32,195 nucleotides of DNA from Bacillota bacterium (GTDB taxonomy: Bacteria; Bacillota; Clostridia; Lachnospirales; Lachnospiraceae), in the NCBI GenBank assembly GCA_023391695.1, contig JAEWAK010000065.1, forward strand, positions 1 to 32,195, written 5' to 3'. Numbering within the stretch: position 1 is the first letter of the stretch; each line of letters starts with the position of its first letter. The notes below the pieces were generated by a model that ran no database searches, was not told where the DNA came from, and saw nothing but the letters and a program-made list of their open reading frames with translations. This document shows, one piece after another, positions 1-9,165 of this stretch. Made by a program: the position numbers and the translations under genes.

Positions 1-323
1 TAAGTTGTAATTCAATTTGATTATTAATCATTCGTATCACCGCCACATTTTGATACAATAATTATATCAGATACTAAATAGTACATTCAATTGTAACAGG
101 AACTTTTTCAGTGGCCTCCTTAGCGGACCTGGAATATCCGCTTTGACTCAGCCTTGGTGTAGTCCTGCGTTGCATAGCCGTGTAATATGGTTCTGAGCAT
201 GCAGCAAAGCGGAATGCCGATATCTGTTTTGACCTTGACAAAAAAGAGTTTCCATGCTAATGTATATTATAACGTTATAACATTATAACGTTATAAACAA
301 TTATTTGATTGGAGGGTATTCGT
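1..323 (+). promoter_or_regulatory. Upstream regulatory region of the mannoside operon
   Basis: No gene is visible here. A possible promoter has TTGACA at 235-240 and a weak -10 TAATGT at 258-263, 17 bases apart. Directly downstream lie two palindromes described separately. A short inverted repeat (AGCGGA ... TCCGCT) lies at about 122-144. The SD GGAGGG at 311-316 serves the first gene. The promoter call is inferred from sequence match only. Confidence 0.45.
267..296. promoter_or_regulatory. Tandem palindromic operator candidate
   Basis: The perfect 14-bp palindrome TTATAACGTTATAA occurs twice, at 267-280 and 283-296, with centres 16 bp apart. The pair sits where the transcription start would fall for the candidate promoter at 235-263. 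An AACGTT centre with a CG middle is typical of LacI-family operators, but no LacI-type regulator is encoded in the window, so the binding protein is unknown. Confidence 0.6.
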
Positions 324-1619
324 ATGTTCAGAATGAAGAGAATTGCAGCATTTTTATTAAGTGTAACAATAATGAGCATCATAGTTACCGGGTGTGGGGG
401 CACAAAAACAGTTTCAGAGGGGAATACAAACACGGCCGAAGGCGCCGGGACTACAGGGGGAAGTACGGAATTCTGGCTTGATAAATTAAGTGATCAGGCG
501 ATCATCGACAAATTGACCGGTGCATGGAAAAAGGATTCGGGTGTTGACGTTAAAATTATAAATTATCCAGATGTGGCGGCATATCAGACGGCCCTCCAGC
601 AGTCCATTGACGATAAGTCCGCACCGGGAATGTTTACCTGGTGGAGCGGAAGCCAGCTGGAAGCACTGGCTAAAAATGACAAGCTGGTTGATCTGGCCGG
701 GGAGTGGGATAACTACATAGCAGACGGGGTATCTGAAGATATCAGGGAAGCCTTTACGGTGGACGGAAAGGTTTATGCGGCTCCCTACAGTATTTTGTAT
801 AACACATGTATCTATAACAAAACGGTTTTTGAAAATGCCGGAATCACAGACGTGCCAAAGACCTTTGATGAATTCCTGGACGACTGTGAAAAAATTAAAC
901 AGAGTGGTGTGACACCCATTGGTTTAAAGAACGATTCCTGGGCAAGCTTTATCTGGTTTGAACAGTTAATAGCAGCGTATGAACCGCAGTTGTATGCGGA
1001 TATCTGCAACGGTACCAGGACTTATACGGATGAGGGTGTCAAAAAAGTAATGGAAGTCTGGAGGGATATGTTTGACAAAGGGTACTTTGCAAAACCGGAA
1101 GCCTTCAGTGATGTAATGAAAACTTTTGCAAAAGGTGAAATTGCCATTATGCTGGAACCAAACCCAACCGCCAATTCCATTGTACTGGAATATGGGATGG
1201 AGGCAGGAACCGCCATGGATGCCTTTGTTGTTCCAAGTATGAACGGTAATAAAAGCGTCATCTTTTTTGAAGCTTCACCGATCTGCGTGGCAAAAGCAAG
1301 CAAGGACAAAGAAGCAGCCCTGTCTGCCCTCCGTAATTTTTATAAACTGGATACGCAGAATATAATGTTATCGGAAAACGGTATAGCCAATACCAGTAAA
1401 GTACCGGTAAATAATAAAACCATTCAAAATATTTTAAATATGAGCGCGGATCCCGATAACTATCAATTGTATTTAAGATATTATGAAAATACACCGGAAG
1501 ATATCAGAAATTATGCCCTGGATGAATTATCCAGATTCATGTACAGCGGTGCGGATATTGATGAAGTTTTAGGCAACATCCAGAAAAAAGCCGATGAAGT
1601 CTTTGGCAGTATAAAATAG
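324..1619 (+). CDS. Sugar ABC transporter substrate-binding lipoprotein (mannoside locus)
   Basis: This is an extracellular solute-binding protein of the family 1 (maltose/oligosaccharide, CUT1) type, 431 residues from the chosen start. The N-terminus has basic residues, a hydrophobic stretch and a lipobox IVTGC with Cys24, so the mature protein should be anchored to the outer face of the membrane by a lipid. A Ser/Thr/Gly-rich spacer follows the cysteine. ATG at 324 is preferred because GGAGGG at 311-316 lies 7 bases upstream; an in-frame TTG at 309 would overlap that SD. It heads an operon with two permeases, a GH38 mannosidase, a ROK kinase and ManA, so its ligand is inferred to be an alpha-mannosyl oligosaccharide. 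The exact sugar cannot be read from the sequence. Confidence 0.9.
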   Translation: MFRMKRIAAFLLSVTIMSIIVTGCGGTKTVSEGNTNTAEGAGTTGGSTEFWLDKLSDQAIIDKLTGAWKKDSGVDVKIINYPDVAAYQTALQQSIDDKSAPGMFTWWSGSQLEALAKNDKLVDLAGEWDNYIADGVSEDIREAFTVDGKVYAAPYSILYNTCIYNKTVFENAGITDVPKTFDEFLDDCEKIKQSGVTPIGLKNDSWASFIWFEQLIAAYEPQLYADICNGTRTYTDEGVKKVMEVWRDMFDKGYFAKPEAFSDVMKTFAKGEIAIMLEPNPTANSIVLEYGMEAGTAMDAFVVPSMNGNKSVIFFEASPICVAKASKDKEAALSALRNFYKLDTQNIMLSENGIANTSKVPVNNKTIQNILNMSADPDNYQLYLRYYENTPEDIRNYALDELSRFMYSGADIDEVLGNIQKKADEVFGSIK

Positions 1620-1640
1620 AAAAAGCAGGGAAGGAAGTAA

Positions 1641-2540
1641 ATGGATAAATTGACTGAGAATAAAAAAATAAAAAAACGTCACGGCGATTTAAAAAATTAT
1701 TTATATCTTATGCCGGCGGTAATCTTAACGGGCGTATTTTTCATCACATCCATTTTTTATACAATTTATTTGAGTTTTCATTCCTGGGACGGATTTTCAC
1801 CTCTTGAGTTTGTCGGCCTTAATAATTACCGGTACCTGTTCCAGGATGCAAATTTCAGGATATCCGTAATGAACACCGTTATCTGGGTAGTATGTTCTTT
1901 GTTGATTTCCCTTGTAATTCCTCTGTTCTTTGCAATATTAATATCGAGGAGTTCATGGCTGACGGGGTTTAAAAATATATTTTATTTTCCAACGGCATTA
2001 TCCGCCACAGTGGGGGGGATGATAATCGCATCCATGATCTCCACCTACGGTCTGCCCCAGGTATTCGGACTCCTTGGAATGGACAGCCTGGTATGTGACT
2101 GGCTTGCAATTCCCTATGTCAACACATTTATTATGATTGGTATGGGAATGTGGCAGGGCATCGGACTGAATATGATATTATTTATTTCCGGGCTTAATCA
2201 TATACCCGCTTCACCAATTGAAGCGGCGGCCATAGAAGGTGCCGGGACGGTGAGTATGTATACAAAGGTTATTTTTCCTTTGCTGAAACCCACAACGATA
2301 GTGGTGCTTCTGATGTCCCTGGTAAACAGCTTTAAGACCTTTGATTCCATCTGGGTCATGACAAAAGGCGGCCCGTACCGTACTTCGGAAACCCTGGCAC
2401 TGACAATGTATCAGGAATCCTTTATCCGGAATCAGTTTGGGGTTGGTTCGGCGGTAGCAGTTGTTTTGTCCATGGTTATCTTGGTGGTGGCCTATTTTAA
2501 TTTAAAAAATACTTTTGCAGATAATAACCTGACGGCTTAA
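1641..2540 (+). CDS. Sugar ABC transporter permease, MalF/UgpA type
   Basis: A 299-residue integral membrane permease of the CUT1 family, forming one half of the transmembrane channel. Hydrophobic segments run along the protein, with the first at about residues 18-42. The cytoplasmic EAA loop is clear (EAAAIEGAG ... PLLKP) near residue 195-220 and contacts the ATPase subunit. The gene lies 21 bases after the binding protein, with AAGGAAG just before the ATG. No nucleotide-binding subunit is encoded nearby; in Firmicutes such transporters commonly use a shared MsmX-type ATPase encoded elsewhere. The substrate is inferred from the neighbouring GH38 mannosidase. Confidence 0.9.
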   Translation: MDKLTENKKIKKRHGDLKNYLYLMPAVILTGVFFITSIFYTIYLSFHSWDGFSPLEFVGLNNYRYLFQDANFRISVMNTVIWVVCSLLISLVIPLFFAILISRSSWLTGFKNIFYFPTALSATVGGMIIASMISTYGLPQVFGLLGMDSLVCDWLAIPYVNTFIMIGMGMWQGIGLNMILFISGLNHIPASPIEAAAIEGAGTVSMYTKVIFPLLKPTTIVVLLMSLVNSFKTFDSIWVMTKGGPYRTSETLALTMYQESFIRNQFGVGSAVAVVLSMVILVVAYFNLKNTFADNNLTA

Positions 2541-2583
2541 AATAAATCTGTGTCTTCATCAGGCCAATGGGAGGAGGTTCTAC

Positions 2584-3405
2584 ATGGTCAGACAGAAAAA
2601 GAGCACAAAAATCATGATCAATAGCGTACTGTCATTGCTTGCGGTCCTTTGGATCTTTCCGGTGGTATTTACCGTATTCGGTGCCCTGAAAGGAAAACAG
2701 GAATATAACCTGGGAAATATATGGGATCTGCCGAAACGTTTTCTGTTATTTGAAAATCTTGAATATGTAAGCAAAGGTGCGGATATTTTTCAGGGAATGT
2801 TAAGCAGTTTCCTTTATGCCTTCTGCGGGGCCCTGTTTTCGGTCGTGATTGCAGCACTGGCGGCTTATGCCATTGCAAAGCTTAAAATTAAAATCAGGAT
2901 GTTCTGGTTCCTTTTCATATACAGCGGGACGATTTTTCCGTTCCAGATTTATCTGATTCCGGTATACAGAGGGTTTTCTAAATTACACCTTTATGACACA
3001 AGAGCCGGGATGATATTATTTTACACGGCAATCTGCGTACCTTTTGGCATGTTCGTGCTGCGTAACTTTTTTATCGGAATATCAAACGAAATCAGTGAAT
3101 CTGCTAAAATTGACGGCTGCAGGGATATGCAGATTTTAACCAGGATATTTGTCCCTATGGCAAAAGCGCCGTTGTCGGTCGTGTTTTTATCCCAGTTTAC
3201 CTGGGCATGGAATGACCTGATGTTCGGGATAACTTTTACGAAATCCCCGGGTATAAGGCCGGTCATGGCGGCAATTTCCCTAATGGGCAAATCCCATATT
3301 CCCGCTCTTTTAGTAGGCTGTATAATTGCATCCATACCAACAGTATTCTTGTTTATATTCCTGCAAAAGAATTTTGAAGCCGGGTTTGCTTATCAAAGCA
3401 AATAA
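2584..3405 (+). CDS. Sugar ABC transporter permease, MalG/UgpE type
   Basis: A 273-residue CUT1 permease and partner of the preceding MalF-type subunit. Membrane segments include one near residues 12-32 and one at the C-terminus. The EAA loop reads ESAKIDGCRD with the downstream FVPMAK, which departs from the usual EAA at the second residue but keeps the acidic residue and glycine. A strong SD (GGGAGGAGG at about 2569-2577) precedes the ATG. The gap to the upstream permease is only 43 bases, so the two are likely co-transcribed and co-translated into one heterodimer. Confidence 0.9.
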   Translation: MVRQKKSTKIMINSVLSLLAVLWIFPVVFTVFGALKGKQEYNLGNIWDLPKRFLLFENLEYVSKGADIFQGMLSSFLYAFCGALFSVVIAALAAYAIAKLKIKIRMFWFLFIYSGTIFPFQIYLIPVYRGFSKLHLYDTRAGMILFYTAICVPFGMFVLRNFFIGISNEISESAKIDGCRDMQILTRIFVPMAKAPLSVVFLSQFTWAWNDLMFGITFTKSPGIRPVMAAISLMGKSHIPALLVGCIIASIPTVFLFIFLQKNFEAGFAYQSK

Positions 3406-3419
3406 CTTAGAAAATTTAT

Positions 3420-3440
3420 CAAACGTTTGGGGTGGCCCAA
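3420..3440 (+). promoter_or_regulatory. Palindrome and small hairpin between permease and mannosidase genes
   Basis: The 131-base gap between the permease and GH38 genes contains the palindrome CAAACGTTTG (3420-3429), sharing the AACGTT centre of the two operator candidates upstream of the operon. It overlaps a small hairpin TTGGG-GTGG-CCCAA (3427-3440). It could be an auxiliary operator; this is inference. Confidence 0.3.
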
Positions 3441-3542
3441 TATAGTGTATTGAATATATATACCGCATTCGTAAAATATATACGGAGCGGATTTTTGATA
3501 CCCCAATCATAAAATAATAGAAACAGAAAGAAGGGTATGCAT

Positions 3543-6005
3543 ATGAACTTAAAGAAAAAATGGGAGATCTATCTGATTCACCATTCCCATACGGATATCG
3601 GATATACGGAGCGCCAGGATAAAATCATTCATTACCACAGCGATTTTATAAAACAGGCCATTGATATATTAAATGATATCCACAGTAATCCGGAAGAGGA
3701 TAAGAAAGGTTTTGTATGGCAGTGTGAAAACTTTTGGCAGGTAAGGAATTTTTATGCCCATGCCGACAAGGAGTATACCAGGGCTTTTGAAAAATACGTA
3801 AAAAGCGGTGAAATCGGTTTATCCGGCAATTATTTGAACATGACGGAACTGATCAGTTACGATATTCTGCATTCAAGGCTTGGTAAGGCAAAAGAATACG
3901 GGGAAAAGACAGGACTGCAGATAAAAAGCGGTATGACGGCGGATATCAACGGTTTTGCCTGGGGTTATGGAGACGCATTATATGAAAACAGGATCGAAAA
4001 CTTATTCTCCTGCCTTCATCCCCATCATGGCATGTTTCCTCTTTATAAGAAACAGCTGCCTTTTTACTGGGAAAGCCCGAAGGGCAATAAAATCCTCGTC
4101 TGGAACGGGGAACATTACCACTTTGGCAATGAACTGCATTTTGCGCCCCATGCAGGTACTTCCTACTTGATTTCTGATGAATATACCAGGAAGATGCAGG
4201 CAAATTCCATGTATAAAACCGGGCGGGAAGATACGGAAGATACGGAATTTAAGGTGCTGTGTGAAAGGCTGGAACGTTATTTAAATAACCTGGAGAAGGA
4301 AGGTTATCCCTATGACCTGGTACCATTTATGGTATCCGGTGCAATCACGGATAATGCGCCCCCCAGTGTGACGATTGCAAAAAGGGTCAATCGGCTGAAT
4401 GAAAAATATGCAGGACGGCTGAATATAAAAATGGCTACTTTAGACCGGTTTTTTGAACAGGTGAAAGAAAAGTGTACGGATATACCTGTCTATAAAGGGG
4501 ATTGGAATGACTGGTGGGCGGACGGTGTCGGTTCCACTCCCGCAGTCGTGAAAAACTTTAAGGATGCCCAGAGAAAGTATAATCTGTGTAAAAAACTGGA
4601 TCCGGATACAACCTTGGGAGATTCCGTACTGATTGAAAATGCTGCCGAAAATTTAATGCTCTACGGAGAACATACCTGGGGATATTCCTCTTCGGTGTCA
4701 GAACCCTGGGAGACCCTGGTAGGGGATCTGGAATTAAAAAAATACGCATATGCAATTAACGGCAATACGGAGATTTCCAGAAATCTGGATCTTATTTTGG
4801 CAAAAAAGGGAGAAGTCACCATAAAACAGGATAAGCCCCAGCAGTATAAAATCATCAATCCCCATAATATACCGCTAAAAACAACAGCACTGGTATATAT
4901 AGAGTTCTGGGAGTATATGAACGGGATTAACTTTGGACTTGATATACCGGTCAAAGTAATCGATGTGGACACTAAGGAAGTCTTAAACCACCAAATCAAA
5001 CAAATAGCCCGTGCCATCCAGGTTGAAGTGGCCGTTACCCTGCTGCCCAAAGAAGAGAAAACAATTGCAATTTACCCGGCCGGAAAACCTGCTGACAATA
5101 CGGTACAAAATCATGCACATATCGGTGCGGAAGGAGTCTGTGATATTCTCCTGCCGGATACCTTTGAAGAAAATACGTCCTGCATTGAAACTCCCTTTTA
5201 TAAAGTTTTGTTGGATCAGGAAACGGGAATCCGCTCAATTATTGACAAACAGGACGGCCGGGATATCGTCCGCCAGGATATGCTCTATTCCCCGTTTTCC
5301 GGTGTTTATGAGGTAACGGATATTAAGACAAATCCCTGTGAAACACGCAGGAGAATGGGCCGGAACCGGAAGGATGTTTCAACCAGGCGCTATGGATCGG
5401 AACTTAAAAATATACAGATCATTGAAAACGGTCCTGTTTACATTGCGGCACAGCTGGATTACCGGCTGGAAGGCACGAAGCTTTACAGTTTATTTTTAAA
5501 GGTTTATAAGGAAATTCCCAAAATAGAGGCAATGGTCCGTATTCATAAAGAAAGCGTTTATGAGCCGGAAAATCTGTATATTTCACTGCCCTTTACCGCC
5601 GGACCGGATGAGGTAAAATACCTTGATAAAACCGGGTGCATCATAAGGCCGGGTATCGACCAGCTTCCCGGATCCAATAAGGAATTCTACCTGTTACAAA
5701 ATGGTATCGTTATGGAAGGTGCCGGCAAAACGGTGGTAATATCCGTGAAGGATGCCCCTTTGGTTACCTTTGGGGATTTAAAGGCAAAACCGGTAAGGCT
5801 CTGTGACGGAAACGATGTGAAACTGAATCGGAGTACGGCTTATTCCTGGGTAATGAATAATTTCTGGGAAACGAATTTCAAAGTAGACCTGGGCGGGTTT
5901 TATGAATTTGCATATACAATTACAACAATGGATAAAACTTCAAAAGCAGAAGCGATGGCCCTGTGCGAAGCAGCAAATGAAGGCATAATTTCATTTTATA
6001 TATGA
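3543..6005 (+). CDS. GH38 alpha-mannosidase, cytoplasmic
   Basis: An 820-residue family 38 glycoside hydrolase that removes alpha-linked mannose from imported oligosaccharides by a retaining, metal-dependent mechanism. The N-terminus carries HHSHTDIGYT, the histidine/aspartate metal-binding motif of the family, and Asp134 in the segment TADINGFAWG is the candidate nucleophile. The C-terminal half has the beta-sandwich character usual for GH38. There is no signal peptide, so it acts in the cytosol. ATG at 3543 is chosen because AAGGG at 3531-3535 is 7 bases away; the in-frame ATG at 3537 is too close. The linkage is not predictable; MngB-type mannosylglycerate hydrolases are relatives, but those usually go with PTS rather than ABC genes. 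Confidence 0.88.
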   Translation: MNLKKKWEIYLIHHSHTDIGYTERQDKIIHYHSDFIKQAIDILNDIHSNPEEDKKGFVWQCENFWQVRNFYAHADKEYTRAFEKYVKSGEIGLSGNYLNMTELISYDILHSRLGKAKEYGEKTGLQIKSGMTADINGFAWGYGDALYENRIENLFSCLHPHHGMFPLYKKQLPFYWESPKGNKILVWNGEHYHFGNELHFAPHAGTSYLISDEYTRKMQANSMYKTGREDTEDTEFKVLCERLERYLNNLEKEGYPYDLVPFMVSGAITDNAPPSVTIAKRVNRLNEKYAGRLNIKMATLDRFFEQVKEKCTDIPVYKGDWNDWWADGVGSTPAVVKNFKDAQRKYNLCKKLDPDTTLGDSVLIENAAENLMLYGEHTWGYSSSVSEPWETLVGDLELKKYAYAINGNTEISRNLDLILAKKGEVTIKQDKPQQYKIINPHNIPLKTTALVYIEFWEYMNGINFGLDIPVKVIDVDTKEVLNHQIKQIARAIQVEVAVTLLPKEEKTIAIYPAGKPADNTVQNHAHIGAEGVCDILLPDTFEENTSCIETPFYKVLLDQETGIRSIIDKQDGRDIVRQDMLYSPFSGVYEVTDIKTNPCETRRRMGRNRKDVSTRRYGSELKNIQIIENGPVYIAAQLDYRLEGTKLYSLFLKVYKEIPKIEAMVRIHKESVYEPENLYISLPFTAGPDEVKYLDKTGCIIRPGIDQLPGSNKEFYLLQNGIVMEGAGKTVVISVKDAPLVTFGDLKAKPVRLCDGNDVKLNRSTAYSWVMNNFWETNFKVDLGGFYEFAYTITTMDKTSKAEAMALCEAANEGIISFYI

Positions 6006-6018
6006 ATGGTGTGAGGAT

Positions 6019-6930
6019 ATGATTTACTATTTAATGTTTGATGTGGGCGGAACAAAAATAAAGGCGGGAATCCTTACGGAAACAGGAAATCTGCTGGACG
6101 GGCAGATCAGTTCATTTGATTCCGGAGCCAACCGGCCCAAGGAAGAAATATTTAATAATTTTACGGAGATTATTCATATTTTAATTGACCGGATTACCGA
6201 TACGGGAAAGCAGATTGGAGGAATCGGCATGGCTTTCCCGGGACCTTTTGACTATGAAAACGGAGTCAGCAGGATGGCTGGACTCAATAAATACGATGCC
6301 ATTTACGGCTGTGATTTTAAGAAAGAACTTCTGGAAAAATTAAAGCGGACAAAGGCCGTAAAATGGTTGAAAAAAGATTTATCCTTTCTATTTGTCCATG
6401 ATGTGGAAGCCTTTGCAATTGGTGAAAGTCATTATGGAGCGGCAGCCGGCAGCCGCCGGGTTATGTACTTGTGCATCGGTACCGGGGCCGGTTCCGCTTT
6501 TACGGAAGCTAAAAGGGTATTAAAGACCCGGTCGGATAAGATTCCGGAAAACGGCTGGATTTATAATACTCCCTTTAAAGGCAGTATTATCGATGATTAT
6601 ATATCCAGCCGGGGGCTGCAAAAGTTATCCGGAAAGTACTTTAATGAACCGGCGGAAGGAATTGTTTTATATGATCTGGCAGGAAGGAAAGAACCGCGGG
6701 CACTGGAAACTTTTCAGGAATTCGGGGCTGATCTGGCCGAAGCGGTCCTGCCGTTTTTAAAAAGCTTCTCACCGGATTGTTTGGTACTTGGAGGCCAGGT
6801 ATCAAAAAGTTTTGGTTTTTTCGGAACGCAGTTACAGGATTGCTGTAAAGAGCTTAAGATTCCGGTACGGCTTTCGAAAGATACTTCAGTCAGCATCTTA
6901 AAAGGGTTATATGTACAGCTGGTGAAATAA
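6019..6930 (+). CDS. ROK-family sugar kinase lacking the zinc motif (probable mannokinase)
   Basis: A 303-residue ROK protein. The ATP phosphate-binding motif FDVGGTKIKAG is at the N-terminus, the catalytic base is Asp128 in HDVEAFAIGE, and CIGTGAGSAF forms the second glycine-rich phosphate loop. The CxCGxxGC zinc cluster found in most ROK kinases is absent after that loop, an unusual feature. Placed between an alpha-mannosidase and mannose-6-phosphate isomerase, it most likely phosphorylates free mannose. The SD GAGGA ends only 1 base before the ATG at 6019, which is tight; an alternative ATG at 6034 would remove five residues but is 16 bases from the SD. There is no helix-turn-helix domain, so it is a kinase rather than a NagC/XylR-type repressor. 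Confidence 0.85.
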   Translation: MIYYLMFDVGGTKIKAGILTETGNLLDGQISSFDSGANRPKEEIFNNFTEIIHILIDRITDTGKQIGGIGMAFPGPFDYENGVSRMAGLNKYDAIYGCDFKKELLEKLKRTKAVKWLKKDLSFLFVHDVEAFAIGESHYGAAAGSRRVMYLCIGTGAGSAFTEAKRVLKTRSDKIPENGWIYNTPFKGSIIDDYISSRGLQKLSGKYFNEPAEGIVLYDLAGRKEPRALETFQEFGADLAEAVLPFLKSFSPDCLVLGGQVSKSFGFFGTQLQDCCKELKIPVRLSKDTSVSILKGLYVQLVK

Positions 6931-7392
6931 ATAGTATTAATAATGAGGGTAAATCTAATGAGGATAAATCTATGAAATTAACCGGGAGGAAGGGACGACT
7001 CTCTTAGTATTCTGACCGCGCTCCTGTCTTTAAAAGGATATGAAAAACCTTCGGCTGGCATAAAGAGCCGGTAGAATATAATGTACTATTACCCTGGGCT
7101 AAATATAAATATACCGTTGAATTATAGATATCAGGGCATGTAAGGGGTACCGCTGCCAGCCAGCCGGATGTGTAATCAAGGCGGATATTCGCAATCCGCT
7201 ATGCTGCGGCTCTAACTTATACCTGCTATGCAGGCATTTTCAGTCGGAGCCCGGCGTTAGCCCGGCCTCCGACTGGAACAAGTAAGTCCCTAACCCACCG
7301 CATGCGCTTTGTAAGCGGACGACTTACTTGTAAGGTTAAAAGGCAAAAAAACAGGAAGCATTGCGGTACTTTCAGAATAAAAGGAGAAAAGA
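6931..7392. other. 462-base intergenic region with direct and inverted repeats
   Basis: No gene is credible here. A 15-bp tandem repeat (TAATGAGGGTAAATC, then the same with one change) occupies 6941-6970, immediately after the kinase. Between about 7170 and 7330 are several nested inverted repeats: GCGGAT/ATCCGC, CAGTCGGAG/CTCCGACTG at about 7230-7276, and AAGTAAGTC/GACTTACTT at about 7280-7330. The GC-rich structured part stands out from its AT-rich surroundings and resembles a dispersed intergenic repeat. AAAAGGAG just before 7393 is the SD of the next gene. Confidence 0.5.
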
Positions 7393-9147
7393 ATGGGTGG
7401 AAAATATTCAATCTATAATAATTATGATCTGCTCCCTTATAAAGTGATCGATGGTTTTGAGGATCAGGCTTTTGACGGGTATGAATCCATATTGCAGGAA
7501 ATCAGCAGACTCATAATGGGCGGGAAACGTATTTTCGTATTTGATTTATATCCGGGAGTGGATAAAGAGGAACTGGCAGGGCAGTTAAAACAGTTAAAGC
7601 CTGCCTTGCTGATTGATTCCGAGGATTGTTCCTATGACTGCAATAAAATTCAGGAAATTTTTAAAGATAACATAACACAGGACCGTGTATTTGGTGTCAT
7701 GACCTATAAGAAACTAGAAGATTGTTTTGACCCGGATAAAATAAACAAAGTGCGGGAAGTATTAGCAGATACCCGAAGCCCGGTTTTCCTGGTAGGTGTA
7801 GGGGCCGGGTTAATTACCCTGGGTGATGTCTATTTTTATTTTGACCTGTCCAGATGGGAAATACAGCTGCGCTACCGCAAGGGAATGCCCAACTGGAAAT
7901 GTGAGAATCGGGAGGAAGCTGTATTAAGCAAATACAAGCGGGGCTTTTTCATGGAATGGCGCCTTGCGGACAGGCACAAAAAATCCCATTTTGAAGACTT
8001 TGATTATGTCGTTGATGCGAATCTTCCGGGTCATCCCAAAATGATTACGGGAGATGCTTTTTGCAGTGCTTTAAATCAGGTAAGCCAAGAGCCTTTCCGG
8101 CTGAAACCCTATTTTGATCCTGGAATCTGGGGCGGGCAGTGGATGAAAGAAGTATTCGGGTTGGATGAGGCTATTCCCAATTACGCCTGGAGTTTTGACG
8201 GCGTACCGGAGGAAAACAGCCTGAATCTTAAATTCGGAAATATCCTGGTGGAAATCCCCTGTATGGATCTGGTACTGTACCGTCCGAGGCAATTACTCGG
8301 GGAAAAGGTACATGCCCGCTTTGGGGCGGAATTCCCCATCCGCTTTGACCTTCTGGATACAATGGAGGGAGGCAACCTTTCCCTCCAGGTGCATCCGTTA
8401 ACGGAATATATCCAGGAAACCTTTGGCATGCATTATACCCAGGACGAAAGCTATTATATACTGGATACTTCACAGGAGGAAGAGGCTTATGTATATCTGG
8501 GGATCAAAGAAGGAATTGATAAAAGCAGGATGGAGGAAGATTTAAGAAAGGCCCGGGAGGGAGATTATGAATTCCCGGTTGAAAAATACATCAATAAATT
8601 TCCCATAAAAAAGCATGACCATGTTCTGATTCCGGCAGGTACCATCCACTGTTCGGGAAAAAACACCATGGTTCTGGAAATCAGTGCGACACCTTATATT
8701 TTTACCTTTAAACTGTGGGATTGGGGAAGAAACGGATTAGACGGCAAGCCCCGTCCGATACATATGGAACATGGTTTAAAGAATATTGACTGGGAAAGGG
8801 ATACGGCATGGGTAAAGGGCAATCTGATCGGCCAGGCCGGGATCTGTCATCAGGAGGAGGGTCTGACAGTGGAACACACCGGGTTGCATAACCGTGAATT
8901 TATTGATACCTTCCGTTATACCTTTTATAAACCGGTTACCTGTAACTGCAATGACAGTGTCAATGTATTGAATCTGGTGGAAGGGGCGCAGGTAACCATA
9001 ACCAGCCGTACAGGGGAATTTAAAGCCTTTGAGGTCCACTACGCAGAAACCTTTATCATCCCGGCAAGCGCCCGGTCATATACCATGACCCCCAGCGGGC
9101 CTTCCGAGGGACAAACGGTATCTGTAATAGCGGCCCTGGTGAAATAA
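7393..9147 (+). CDS. manA: Class I mannose-6-phosphate isomerase with N-terminal kinase-like domain
   Basis: A 584-residue two-part protein. From about residue 235 it is a type I phosphomannose isomerase, interconverting mannose 6-phosphate and fructose 6-phosphate. The zinc ligands fit: Gln332 and His334 in QVHP, Glu352 in DESYYIL (18 residues on, as in short bacterial ManA) and His419 in PAGTIHCSG. A typical short ManA has only about 315 residues. Residues 1 to about 220 resemble a uridine-kinase-like P-loop fold, with FVFDLYPGVDKEEL where a Walker A would be; the GxxxxGKS signature is not intact, so the domain is probably inactive or altered. It completes the mannose pathway started by the GH38 enzyme and ROK kinase. 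Confidence 0.88.
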   Translation: MGGKYSIYNNYDLLPYKVIDGFEDQAFDGYESILQEISRLIMGGKRIFVFDLYPGVDKEELAGQLKQLKPALLIDSEDCSYDCNKIQEIFKDNITQDRVFGVMTYKKLEDCFDPDKINKVREVLADTRSPVFLVGVGAGLITLGDVYFYFDLSRWEIQLRYRKGMPNWKCENREEAVLSKYKRGFFMEWRLADRHKKSHFEDFDYVVDANLPGHPKMITGDAFCSALNQVSQEPFRLKPYFDPGIWGGQWMKEVFGLDEAIPNYAWSFDGVPEENSLNLKFGNILVEIPCMDLVLYRPRQLLGEKVHARFGAEFPIRFDLLDTMEGGNLSLQVHPLTEYIQETFGMHYTQDESYYILDTSQEEEAYVYLGIKEGIDKSRMEEDLRKAREGDYEFPVEKYINKFPIKKHDHVLIPAGTIHCSGKNTMVLEISATPYIFTFKLWDWGRNGLDGKPRPIHMEHGLKNIDWERDTAWVKGNLIGQAGICHQEEGLTVEHTGLHNREFIDTFRYTFYKPVTCNCNDSVNVLNLVEGAQVTITSRTGEFKAFEVHYAETFIIPASARSYTMTPSGPSEGQTVSVIAALVK

Positions 9148-9165
9148 TATAACCGGAAAAGATCA

